Positions 45,803 through 53,942 of a DNA stretch of 64,000 nucleotides are shown here, one piece after another. Position 1 is the stretch's first letter. Each line of letters opens with the position of its first letter. The notes under the pieces were generated by a model. It saw nothing but the letters and a program-made list of their open reading frames with translations, searched no databases and was not told the origin of the DNA. The stretch lies in contig NZ_CALYLN010000002.1 of assembly GCF_944801835.1 (NCBI RefSeq), forward strand, positions 248,001 to 312,000, read 5' to 3'. This stretch comes from Bartonella sp. B1099 (GTDB taxonomy: Bacteria > Pseudomonadota > Alphaproteobacteria > Rhizobiales > Rhizobiaceae). The position numbers were made by a program, and so were the translations under genes.

Positions 45803-46951
45803 TTAGCTAAACCAACAAAAATAATCATTAAAGAAGACAAAAATCATAAAAAGCAGAAGAAGGGAAAAACCTAAACGAAAAAAAATTCCCTGAATTTTAG
45901 TGGATATTTTTCTACCAGTAATGACCTCAATGACATGAAATAAAAGATGCCCACCATCAAGCGGTAGAATCGGAAAAAGATTAATAAGCCCAACGCTTAT
46001 TGAAAGAAAAGCCGCCAAATTCAATAAAGAGATAAAACCTGTCTCGCTCACTTTCCAGGCAATTTTTACGGTTTTAGAAGGCCCACTTAGCCGACAACGA
46101 TCTTCTTTGCCTCCGATTAAACGACTCATAAAAAGAACAGTTTGAGTGGCAATAAACTCCGTACGGTTTAAGGCTTCTCCTATAGCTGTTACAAAATCAT
46201 AGCGAATATGCTTTATATAAGTTGGATCTAAACGTGGAGGATTATTTAAATCAACAGGAACACCTACACCGATCATAGCTCTTTGTGTTCGATTCCCAAA
46301 TCCATCATCTCGCTCAATGACTTTTGGGGTGATGACAGTGGTAAACACGCGCCCCATGCGTTCTATTTTAAACTCTATCGGTTCTCTTCCATGAAAAGCT
46401 ACATAATTCATCAAATCTTCAAAACTTTCAACCCGTAGACCATCCATTTCAACAAAGCGGTCCCCTAATTCCAAACCGGACTGAATAGCAGGGCTCTCTT
46501 TTACCAAAGAACCAACAACGGGTTCAATGGCGACACGACCATAAATAAAGAAAAAAAACGTTAGAATAACAATAGTAAAAAGAGCATTGAAAAAGGGACC
46601 AGCAAAAACAGTTGCTGCTTTTTTCCAAGCATGTGCACTGGCAAATGAACCATCAATAATCGGAGATGATGGTGATAATAGCCCCTCGTTTTTATCCTCC
46701 TCCCCAACAAATTTTACATACCCGCCTAAAGGGATAAGGGCTAAACGCCATTTCGTACCATGCTTATCTGTGTAACTGGCTATTTGTGGTCCAAATCCAA
46801 GTGAAAAAACTAACGCCTTAATACCACACCAGCGCCCAATGAGATAATGCCCAAGTTCGTGCACAAAAATAATAAGCATAATGATGAAAAGAATATTCAA
46901 ACTTCTTAAAAGAAAATCACCCATAGTGACCATATGATTTAAAAGTCCCAA
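45803..46951 (-). CDS. rseP: RIP metalloprotease RseP (site-2 protease)
   Basis: 382 residues. The zinc motif is IIFVHELGHYLIGRWCGIKALVFSLGFGP near residue 25 (HExxH). FAGPFFNALFTIVILTFFF follows, then a PDZ domain at about residues 130-220 (ESPAIQSGLELGDRFVEMDGLRVESFEDLM), and LINLFPILPLDGGHLLFHVIEVITGRKI near 320 with the DG motif. It cuts anti-sigma and other membrane proteins in the inner membrane. The start is a TTG with GGGGAGAAG upstream; an ATG six codons on is the alternative. dxr does not precede it as in some relatives. Confidence 0.92.
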   Translation of the reverse strand: MGLLNHMVTMGDFLLRSLNILFIIMLIIFVHELGHYLIGRWCGIKALVFSLGFGPQIASYTDKHGTKWRLALIPLGGYVKFVGEEDKNEGLLSPSSPIIDGSFASAHAWKKAATVFAGPFFNALFTIVILTFFFFIYGRVAIEPVVGSLVKESPAIQSGLELGDRFVEMDGLRVESFEDLMNYVAFHGREPIEFKIERMGRVFTTVITPKVIERDDGFGNRTQRAMIGVGVPVDLNNPPRLDPTYIKHIRYDFVTAIGEALNRTEFIATQTVLFMSRLIGGKEDRCRLSGPSKTVKIAWKVSETGFISLLNLAAFLSISVGLINLFPILPLDGGHLLFHVIEVITGRKISTKIQGIFFRLGFSLLLLFMIFVFFNDYFCWFS

Positions 46952-46966
46952 AATATCTTCTCCCCA

Positions 46967-47794
46967 TTAAATCATGCTAAAAAGATTAAAAGGTGCATTC
47001 ATGTCAGACATCAATGAACCAATTAAATAAAGAAGACAAGTTGCTCCTACCAATCCATCCATACGATCCATAAAACCACCATGTCCAGGCAAAAAAGAAC
47101 TGGAATCTTTAACAGAAAAACGTCTTTTAAGCCATGATTGTCCTAAATCACTCAATTGTGAAACAATTGACAAAACAAGTGTGAGGAGTGGCACAAAAAA
47201 ACTTGCTGAATTTATATCAAAAAATCCAAAAGCAACCCATATACCACCGAAAACGCCGATAAATGTACCACCAAGTGCTCCTGACCATGTTTTATTAGGA
47301 GAAAATTGTGGTGCTAATTTAGCCCCCCCCAAAGCACGTCCGATAAAATATCCACCGATATCGGTCCCCCATACTATCGTAAATAAGAAAATAACAACTT
47401 GGAACCCCAACATCTCATGATCCCGTAAAAAGCATAAAGCCACAACAGGAAAAGATGCATATAAAAAACCACAAAAAACCCAACCACTGTTTTTTATAGA
47501 TATAATAGCCAACACTGCAGCCAATACGATTAAAGCACAAAAAATCAATGAAGCTGATACATTCAACACTAAAAAAAAGCCAAAGAAAAAATAAAAAATA
47601 CCTGCTAATATCTTTTGTAAAACACACCACTTCTCTTGAGTAATATTCATCCACTCATAAAGAATAAAACTGCCAATACACCATGCAAACAGAAAAAAGG
47701 TGGTCCCTCCCAACCATGTTAGATACAAAGCAATAACGCCAAACACGAAAGCCGTTAGAACACGATAAACCAAATTAGACAAAACAACATCCAA
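46967..47794 (-). CDS. cdsA: Phosphatidate cytidylyltransferase
   Basis: About 275 residues, eight or more hydrophobic segments. The CdsA signature is near the C-terminus: SPNKTWSGALGGTFIGVFGGI and then SQLSDLGQSWLKRRFSVKDSSSFLPGHGGFMDRMDGLVGA near residues 215-255. It makes CDP-diacylglycerol for phospholipids. The start is uncertain: the reading begins at TTG with no clear ribosome-binding sequence, and another TTG four codons later fits the family better. Its usual upstream partner uppS is missing, which may have altered the 5' end. Confidence 0.88.
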   Translation of the reverse strand: MDVVLSNLVYRVLTAFVFGVIALYLTWLGGTTFFLFAWCIGSFILYEWMNITQEKWCVLQKILAGIFYFFFGFFLVLNVSASLIFCALIVLAAVLAIISIKNSGWVFCGFLYASFPVVALCFLRDHEMLGFQVVIFLFTIVWGTDIGGYFIGRALGGAKLAPQFSPNKTWSGALGGTFIGVFGGIWVAFGFFDINSASFFVPLLTLVLSIVSQLSDLGQSWLKRRFSVKDSSSFLPGHGGFMDRMDGLVGATCLLYLIGSLMSDMNAPFNLFSMI

Positions 47795-48472
47795 ACAATA
47801 AAAATAGAAAATACAAGCTCTAAAATTGATGCAAGAAAAACTTCCCTACCCAGTATTTTTATTTCATACTTGTGCAAATCTCTCTTATAATTTACCATAA
47901 ATGGTTTAGTCTACCAAGATAGCGCTTATACGGCGAATAATCAATGAAAACAGATCAAAAATCTTCCTTATCTAGATTAATCTTAAAATAAATTTTCAAA
48001 GATTTTCTTAAACATAAAATGAGAAAGTGGTTATCTACGCCCTACATAAATTAACTTAGAGGTTTTTTCGTATAAAAGAGCTGCTTTATTAACTCTTTAT
48101 CATTAAAAAACGAATTACGGCCCATAACATCCGCTTGCCCCATCATTCTGCGCGCATGCTTTATAATAGGCGCTAAGAGTAAGGAAATATTGTTTGTGCT
48201 ATATTACCCCAACCCCATCTTAGAATATTTGAACCATCCCTCATAATGTTTCTCATCATGTGGTTTAATAATGCCTCCAGTAAAGGGAAGACTTCACTCA
48301 CAGATTAAAGAATAAAAGCATCAACTCTTTTAAATCAATCTTTCCCCTATCAAGATGATAAAATAGCCCCCTCCATCACACCTTGCTATCACAGCGCACA
48401 TGACTCTCTGCTCTTATCCATAAAAATAATTTACACGCTGAGGGTGAAATATTTTTCCTAGCAAAAAAAGTC
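47795..48472. other. Gap between frr and cdsA where uppS is expected
   Basis: 678 bases without an intact gene. In related alphaproteobacteria uppS (about 730 bases) sits here. I could not align uppS motifs such as the DGNGRWA or NSGRAE segments. The minus strand holds a decayed coding-like stretch, described separately, so the DNA looks like worn sequence rather than a promoter region alone. Confidence 0.5.
48051..48293 (-). pseudogene. Decayed coding-like stretch, unidentified
   Basis: Between a TGA at 48296-48294 and a TAA at 48053-48051, one minus-strand frame reads like protein apart from an internal TAA (48206-48204). Readable pieces include SLPFTGGIIKPHDEKHYEGW and APIIKHARRMMGQADVMGRN. 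I do not recognise the family, and it is not convincingly uppS. It is too short and interrupted to be functional. Confidence 0.35.
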
Positions 48473-49033
48473 TTAAACGTGCATAATTTCAGATTCTTTC
48501 ACGGCTAAAATTTTATCGATATCAGCAATGGTTTCATCTGTGAGTTTTTGAACTTTTTCGGATAAACTATGGGCTTCATCTTGTCCAATTTCACCATCTT
48601 TTTCTAACTTTTTCAAATTGTCCATACCATCACGACGAACATGACGTGTCGCAACACGCGCTTGCTCTGCATAGTGATGCGCAATTTTTACAAGTTCTTT
48701 ACGGCGCTCTTCATTCAACTCAGGTAAAGGAATACGTAAATTCGTACCATCCGTTATAGGATTTAAACCAAGCCCAGAATCGCGAATAGCACGCTCGACA
48801 GCTCCTACCATCGTTTTATCCCATACAGAAACAGAAAGCATCCGAGGTTCGGGAACAGAAATATTAGCAACCTGATTGATGTGTACAACAGAACCATAAG
48901 ATTCAACGGTCAATGGCTCTAATAAACTTGCCGATGCCCGCCCCGTCCGTAAGCCACCCAACTCATGTTTAAAAGCCGTGATAGCGCCATCCATGCGACG
49001 TTTCAGATCATCCATAATTGATGCAACATTCAT
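48473..49033 (-). CDS. frr: Ribosome recycling factor
   Basis: 186 residues from the ATG at 49033, preceded by GGAGACAG; the longer reading runs into pyrH and is not used. It shows [41 protein letters not shown] near the N-terminus, [36 protein letters not shown], and [23 protein letters not shown] near residues 100-125. It splits post-termination ribosomes with EF-G. It follows pyrH in the conserved rpsB-tsf-pyrH-frr order. Confidence 0.95.
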   Translation of the reverse strand: MNVASIMDDLKRRMDGAITAFKHELGGLRTGRASASLLEPLTVESYGSVVHINQVANISVPEPRMLSVSVWDKTMVGAVERAIRDSGLGLNPITDGTNLRIPLPELNEERRKELVKIAHHYAEQARVATRHVRRDGMDNLKKLEKDGEIGQDEAHSLSEKVQKLTDETIADIDKILAVKESEIMHV

Positions 49034-49070
49034 ATTTCTGTCTCCTTCAATTGTCCTTTGAAGCTTACTC

Positions 49071-49790
49071 TTATTCCGATACCATTGTAAAGCGCCCTGT
49101 TCCATTCAAGACCTTAGCTAATCCGCCTTTTTCATGAATGGAATACACAATAATCGGTACATTATTCTCACGGGCTAAGGTGACCGCCGTTGAATCCATA
49201 ACCGATAATCCCCATTGCAAAATTTCAACATGTGTTAATTGGTCAAAACGCTTAGCCGTAGGGTCTATTTTGGGATCGGCTGAATAAATACCATCGACTT
49301 GTGTTCCTTTAAGAAGAACATCCGCACCAATTTCTGCTGCACGTAAAGTGGCAGCAGAATCAGTGGTAAAAAATGGATTTCCGGTACCACCCGCAAAAAT
49401 AACAACTTTTCCCTGATTCATATAAGCTATTGCTTTACGTTGCGAAAAACTTTCACAAATTTGTGGCATAGCAATCGCAGAGAGTACAACAGTTTCAACG
49501 CCTAATTTTGTCAATGATGTTCGCAATGCTAAAGAATTAATAGCCGTTGCAAGCATTCCCATATGATCACCTGTCACGCGATCCCCACCATGCGAAGCAA
49601 CAGCAACACCGCGAAAAATATTTCCCCCACCGATAACAACCGCCACTTCTATCCCCATTGCGCGCACTTCTGCAATATCAGCAGCAATACGATCGACAAC
49701 AGAAACATCAATACCAAAACTCTGTCCCCCCATAAGAGCTTCACCAGAAGCCTTTAAAAGAATACGTTTATATGGAAGTGCTAATGCCAT
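49071..49790 (-). CDS. pyrH: UMP kinase
   Basis: 239 residues. [30 protein letters not shown] at the N-terminus, [39 protein letters not shown] near residues 50-90, [45 protein letters not shown] near residues 130-175, all typical of hexameric bacterial UMP kinases. It phosphorylates UMP to UDP and is feedback controlled by UTP. GGGGAG precedes the ATG. It lies 156 bases after tsf and 37 before the frr ATG. Confidence 0.95.
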   Translation of the reverse strand: MALALPYKRILLKASGEALMGGQSFGIDVSVVDRIAADIAEVRAMGIEVAVVIGGGNIFRGVAVASHGGDRVTGDHMGMLATAINSLALRTSLTKLGVETVVLSAIAMPQICESFSQRKAIAYMNQGKVVIFAGGTGNPFFTTDSAATLRAAEIGADVLLKGTQVDGIYSADPKIDPTAKRFDQLTHVEILQWGLSVMDSTAVTLARENNVPIIVYSIHEKGGLAKVLNGTGRFTMVSE

Positions 49791-49838
49791 TCATAATCTC
49801 CCCAAAAGCACATTGTCTTTTTGCTTTTGACACCACGA

Positions 49839-49867
49839 AGGGCACCACTTTTTTCACGTGACGCCCT
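49839..49867 (-). promoter_or_regulatory. Hairpin between tsf and pyrH
   Basis: AGGGCACCAC (49839-49848) and GTGACGCCCT (49858-49867) pair over ten positions with two G-T pairs. No T run follows on the minus strand, so it may be a weak attenuator or mRNA processing site lowering pyrH expression relative to tsf. Confidence 0.4.
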
Positions 49868-49945
49868 CTTAACAATCACATCGTTTCCATTAGAGGCTCT
49901 AAAACCAATGAGGATTTTAAATCTCTGATCAAGAATTTGCAATAA

Positions 49946-50869
49946 CTAGCCTTTTGCGGCTGCCGCAACTTCTGCAGCAAAATCAGACTCCTCTTTTTCT
50001 ACACCTTCACCAAGTGCAAAACGAACAAAGCCTGTGATTTTTGCTGGAGAACCTATTGATTTCTCAGCGTCCTTTAAAGCAGCCTCAACAGTCATATCAG
50101 GATTCATAACAAAAGCTTGAGACAGCAAAACAACCTCTTCAAAAAACTTACGCATACGTCCTTCTACCATTTTTTCAATGATATTTTCAGGTTTTCCAGA
50201 CTGACGTGCTTGATCTGAAAAAATTGCTTTTTCACGCTCAATGGCACCAGCATCAACGTCTTGTGCTGTAAGTGCTAATGGATTGGTTGCCGCAATATGC
50301 ATTGCAACCTGCCGACCAAAAGCAAGAGCTGCTTCTTTATTTCCCGTTGTTTCAATTGCAACCAAAACACCAAGTTTTCCAAGCCCATCAGCCACACTAT
50401 TGTGTATATAAGTCGCAACAACACCATTCTCAACAGACAATTTAACAGAACGACGAAACGTCATATTTTCGCCAATTGTACCAATTGCATCTTTAATTGC
50501 AAGCTCTACAGTCTTTTCAGAGCCTGGATAAAGAGAAACAGAAACAGATTCAACATCACCTGGCGTATCCAAAGCGGCAGTTGCTACTTTACGCACAATG
50601 TCTTGGAATCCATCATTGCGTGCAACAAAATCTGTTTCAGAATTAATCTCAACCAAAACTGCATGTGAATCTCTTGATACGACTCCAATTAATCCCTCAG
50701 CTGCCGTACGACCAGCCTTTTTATCTGCTTTCGCTATTCCTTTTTTACGAAGCCAATCAACAGCAGCTTCCATATCACCATTGGTTTCTGCCAACGCTGC
50801 TTTACAGTCCATCATTCCGGCGCCAGATAATTCTCGAAGTTCTTTTACTTGTGCAGCAGTAACGCTCAT
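49946..50869 (-). CDS. tsf: Translation elongation factor Ts
   Basis: 307 residues. The N-terminal segment [42 protein letters not shown] is the UBA-like domain with the EF-Tu contact. [20 protein letters not shown] near residues 73-92 contains the TDFVA motif that displaces Mg-GDP, and the C-terminal dimerisation part includes [13 protein letters not shown]. It recycles EF-Tu. It follows rpsB by about 100 bases, the normal two-gene translation operon. Confidence 0.95.
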   Translation of the reverse strand: MSVTAAQVKELRELSGAGMMDCKAALAETNGDMEAAVDWLRKKGIAKADKKAGRTAAEGLIGVVSRDSHAVLVEINSETDFVARNDGFQDIVRKVATAALDTPGDVESVSVSLYPGSEKTVELAIKDAIGTIGENMTFRRSVKLSVENGVVATYIHNSVADGLGKLGVLVAIETTGNKEAALAFGRQVAMHIAATNPLALTAQDVDAGAIEREKAIFSDQARQSGKPENIIEKMVEGRMRKFFEEVVLLSQAFVMNPDMTVEAALKDAEKSIGSPAKITGFVRFALGEGVEKEESDFAAEVAAAAKG

Positions 50870-50971
50870 ATTTGCCTCTTCATTCTGTAACAGTGAAAGC
50901 GTGCAAACTTCCTCTGCACGCCTATAACTTTTTCTTTAGATAATAAAAGTACCTTAATTAGGCATTTTATA

Positions 50972-51751
50972 TTACTCAGAAACTGCCGAAACCGCATTTT
51001 CTTCCAAAATAGGATCCACAGGTGCATCAATTTGAGCTCCTAAATCGATACCCATTGCACCTTGTTGGCGTGCAATACCATCAAGAGCAGCACGCGCAAA
51101 AAGATCGCAATAAAGAGAAATCGCACGTGAAGCATCGTCATTCCCTGGTATTGGATGTGTTACATCATCAGGATCACAATTGGTATCAATAATAGCAATC
51201 ACTGGAATGTTTAAACGTTTTGCTTCTTGGAGTGCAATATTTTCTTTATTTGTATCGATAACAAAGATAAGATCTGGGACAGAACCCATATCTTTAATAC
51301 CACCAAGCGCACGATTAAGCTTTTCACGATCACGCTCAAGATTTAAACGTTCCTTTTTAGTAAAGCCTTGTGCTTCAGCAGCAAGAATTTTATCAAGCTT
51401 TCGCAAACGATGTATCGAATTGGAAATCGTTTTCCAATTCGTCAGCATACCGCCAAGCCAACGCGCATTAACATAATATTGGGCAGAACGATTTGCTGCA
51501 TCAGCGATAATTTCAGATGCCTGCCGTTTTGTGCCAACAAAGAGAATACGGCCTCCACGCGCAACAGTGTCTGAAACAAGTTTAAGCGCTTGATGTAAAA
51601 GTGGAACGGTCTGAGCAAGATCAATAATATGAATATTATTACGCTGACCATAAATATAGGGAGTCATTTTGGGATTCCAGCGATGAGTCTGGTGACCAAA
51701 ATGCACACCTGCTTCTAAAAGCTGGTGCATAGTAAAATCGGGTAGTGCCAT
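50972..51751 (-). CDS. rpsB: 30S ribosomal protein S2
   Basis: 259 residues. Family blocks: [45 protein letters not shown] near the N-terminus, [42 protein letters not shown] near residues 93-115, and [33 protein letters not shown] near residues 180-213. It binds the 30S head. GGAAAGGAT precedes the ATG and a structured leader lies upstream, where S2 autoregulation is known in other bacteria. Confidence 0.95.
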   Translation of the reverse strand: MALPDFTMHQLLEAGVHFGHQTHRWNPKMTPYIYGQRNNIHIIDLAQTVPLLHQALKLVSDTVARGGRILFVGTKRQASEIIADAANRSAQYYVNARWLGGMLTNWKTISNSIHRLRKLDKILAAEAQGFTKKERLNLERDREKLNRALGGIKDMGSVPDLIFVIDTNKENIALQEAKRLNIPVIAIIDTNCDPDDVTHPIPGNDDASRAISLYCDLFARAALDGIARQQGAMGIDLGAQIDAPVDPILEENAVSAVSE

Positions 51752-51764
51752 AAATCTTATCCTT

Positions 51765-51835
51765 TCCGGTTCAACCTCCGCGGAAAAAGCAGGAAAACCT
51801 ACTACCGGCGGATGCTTGCTAGACTTTCCTCACAG
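51765..51835 (-). promoter_or_regulatory. rpsB leader with possible S2-responsive structure
   Basis: The GC-rich stretch before rpsB contains CCGCGG (self-complementary), CCGGTAGTAGG near CCTGC, and blocks that can pair with the ribosome-binding region (AACCGGAAAGG). S2-mediated control of the rpsB leader is established in other bacteria; whether this leader shares that structure is inference. Confidence 0.35.
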
Positions 51836-51918
51836 GTTATCTACAAACACCCAAACTCCGCGTGTGGAATAGCGCAAACATACTAATATTTGATTCTTTT
51901 TCAAGTTATTTTCTTCAA

Positions 51919-52755
51919 TCATTTAATATTTACATTTTCACATTGATCAAGATCTTTTCCAAGTTCAAGGAATTCAAGACTGTTCAATTTTGCACGCACT
52001 GAAAAAGTTCCATAATCTATATGAAGATCACGCATGACGCCATTCTCATGTAAGAGAAAACTGCTCTGATAAACTGGCAAACCATCTTTATTTTCACCAT
52101 CATCAAAATAAGAGATTGTAATAGGCCAATATTCTTCTTCATCCAATTTTTTCATTTTTTCCGTCTCGCTATCAGATAAAAGCGCTTTCTTTTCCCCGAT
52201 GACGATACTTTCTTTTATAACTTTATCCGCTTTATTTGTCCCATCAAACACAGTAACATTATAAAAATGATCCCCCGCTTTTGCATGGCGAATAATATTC
52301 TTTAATTGCATTATTGGGAATTCAGCCATTGCAAGCTTATACTCTTTTTCCTTTGGCTTCTTTAAGGTAACTGTAATACCATCTCCTGTCCGCTCAGCGA
52401 CCCCTTCAGCACGATGCGCAACCTCTTCCCCTTCTTGATCGGTAACATTAAAACGAAACGTACGGCTATCTCCTGTTTCATAACTCGTCGTCTGTTGATC
52501 TGTTAAACGGACCGGCATATCTTCAATATGAAGACGGCTAATGAAACGAAAACGTGTGCTATAGCCTTGGCATGCCGAACCAGTAAGCTCGTAAACCATT
52601 CGCCCTGACATCCCAGAAATTGTCATTTCATGAGAAACATTATCGAGCTGAAAATCATAAATTGCTCGATGAGGCACAATAAAAATAGGCTCTTCAGCTT
52701 TCGCCGTACAGAAAAAAACAATATATAAGATTATTGTAAATAATGCTCTAATCAT
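51919..52755 (-). CDS. eipB: EipB-type cell envelope integrity protein (DUF1849)
   Basis: About 278 residues from the ATG that opens a signal peptide (MIRALFTIILYIVFFCTAKA); GGAAG lies upstream. The DUF1849 domain follows: PHRAIYDFQLDN near residue 30, ISGMSGRMVYELTGSACQGYSTRFRFIS near 50-75, and a C-terminal DQCENVNIK. The two cysteines (SACQG and DQCEN) match those forming the disulfide of Brucella EipB. The periplasmic spiral beta protein supports envelope integrity. It faces ridA and lies beyond rpsB. Confidence 0.9.
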   Translation of the reverse strand: MIRALFTIILYIVFFCTAKAEEPIFIVPHRAIYDFQLDNVSHEMTISGMSGRMVYELTGSACQGYSTRFRFISRLHIEDMPVRLTDQQTTSYETGDSRTFRFNVTDQEGEEVAHRAEGVAERTGDGITVTLKKPKEKEYKLAMAEFPIMQLKNIIRHAKAGDHFYNVTVFDGTNKADKVIKESIVIGEKKALLSDSETEKMKKLDEEEYWPITISYFDDGENKDGLPVYQSSFLLHENGVMRDLHIDYGTFSVRAKLNSLEFLELGKDLDQCENVNIK

Positions 52756-52900
52756 TCCCAACTTCCAAACTTTATTCCCGTTCCATAACATCATACAATA
52801 AGGCAAAAAAGGCTAATTTCTCAATTAACCACACATTTCCTTCAATAAAAAAATAGGTTATGCAATGATATGTTTATAGAATAGCTATGGAGTTTAAATT

Positions 52901-53362
52901 ATGACCAATGTAATTGAAAAAAACTTAGAAAAGTTCGGAATCACTCTTCCTGCAGCAACACAACCCCTTGCTAATTACACCACAACTTCACAAAGTGGCA
53001 ATCAACTCTTTATTTCTGGACAACTCCCTCTTATGAATGGAAAACCTATAGCCATCGGTAAAGTTGGGAGCACTGTGAGTACTGAACAAGCTAAACAAGC
53101 ATCTGAAGCTTGTGCTCTTAATATTCTCGCTCAACTCAAGGCAACTCTGGGTGACCTCAATAGAATAAAACGCGTGGTAAAAATTACTGTTTTTGTGGCT
53201 GTTGATTCCTATTTTACCGATATTCCTTTTGTTGCCAATGGAGCTTCTGATTTATTTGTCAATATTCTTGGTGAAATTGGGAAACACGCTCGTTCTGCTA
53301 TTGGTGTTGCCTCTCTCCCTATGGATGTTCCTGTAGAAGTTGAAGCCATCATAGAAATCTAA
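52901..53362 (+). CDS. RidA/YjgF-family protein
   Basis: 153 residues of the Rid family (longer subgroup): NLEKFGITLPAATQPLANYTTTSQSGNQLFISGQLPLMNG, ACALNILAQLKATLGDLNRIKRVVKITVFVAVDSYFTD, ARSAIGVASLPMDVPVEVEAIIEI. The Arg in HARSAIGV is the ligand-binding position that in RidA contacts reactive imines, so deaminase activity is possible. Many members of this longer subgroup have an unclear role. GGAG precedes the ATG. It starts divergently from eipB. Confidence 0.88.
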   Translation: MTNVIEKNLEKFGITLPAATQPLANYTTTSQSGNQLFISGQLPLMNGKPIAIGKVGSTVSTEQAKQASEACALNILAQLKATLGDLNRIKRVVKITVFVAVDSYFTDIPFVANGASDLFVNILGEIGKHARSAIGVASLPMDVPVEVEAIIEI

Positions 53363-53497
53363 ATTTTCATTCAAAAACAGTGCGTTCGGTAAAGATAACT
53401 GAAGTCAAAATATTTTTTTGTCTTATACTCTGATAAACCTTGCACTTTTCCGTTTTGACATTAAAATTCCACCCTTACAATAAAAGGAAATATTCGT

Positions 53498-53920
53498 ATG
53501 AAACAAGCTTATGACAATAACAATATTTTCGCTAAATTAATTCGTAATGAAATCCCTTCTGTTCGCGTTTACGAAGATGATGATGTTATTGGATTCATGG
53601 ATATCATGCCACAAGCGCCAGGTCATACGCTGGTCATTCCTAAAAAAGGCTCTAGAAACTTACTTGATGCTGATACTGAAACATTATTTCCTGTTATTAA
53701 AGCGGTTCAAAAAATCGCCAATGCCGTCAAAAAAGCCTTTCAAGCCGATGGCATAACGATCATGCAATTTAATGAAGCGGCTAGTCAACAAACCGTTTAT
53801 CATCTCCATTTTCATATTATACCCCGTATGGAAGGAATAGAACTTACCCCTCATAATGGAGTGATAACACCTACAGAAATACTTGAAGAGAATGCCAAAA
53901 AAATTCGTGCTGCCCTATGA
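53498..53920 (+). CDS. HIT-family hydrolase (HinT-like)
   Basis: 140 residues with NNIFAKLIRNEIPSVRVYEDDDVIGFMDIMPQAPGHTLVIPKKGSRNLLD at the N-terminus and the triad motif VYHLHFHIIPRMEG near residues 104-117 (HxHxH). Such proteins hydrolyse nucleoside phosphoramidates and related dinucleotides. AAAGGAAA precedes the ATG. The gene ends 22 bases before the clpA stop, so the two converge. Confidence 0.92.
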   Translation: MKQAYDNNNIFAKLIRNEIPSVRVYEDDDVIGFMDIMPQAPGHTLVIPKKGSRNLLDADTETLFPVIKAVQKIANAVKKAFQADGITIMQFNEAASQQTVYHLHFHIIPRMEGIELTPHNGVITPTEILEENAKKIRAAL

Positions 53921-53942
53921 TAGGCCCTTTTGTAGCATGTTC

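Noticed and set aside
47795..48472. Calling the gap an uppS pseudogene
   Set aside because: Position and length fit, but I could not match the diagnostic UppS motifs in any frame, so it is reported only as an absence.
49034..49105. Longer N-terminus for frr (extra 24 residues)
   Set aside because: It runs into pyrH and skips the GGAGACAG site directly before the usual RRF start.
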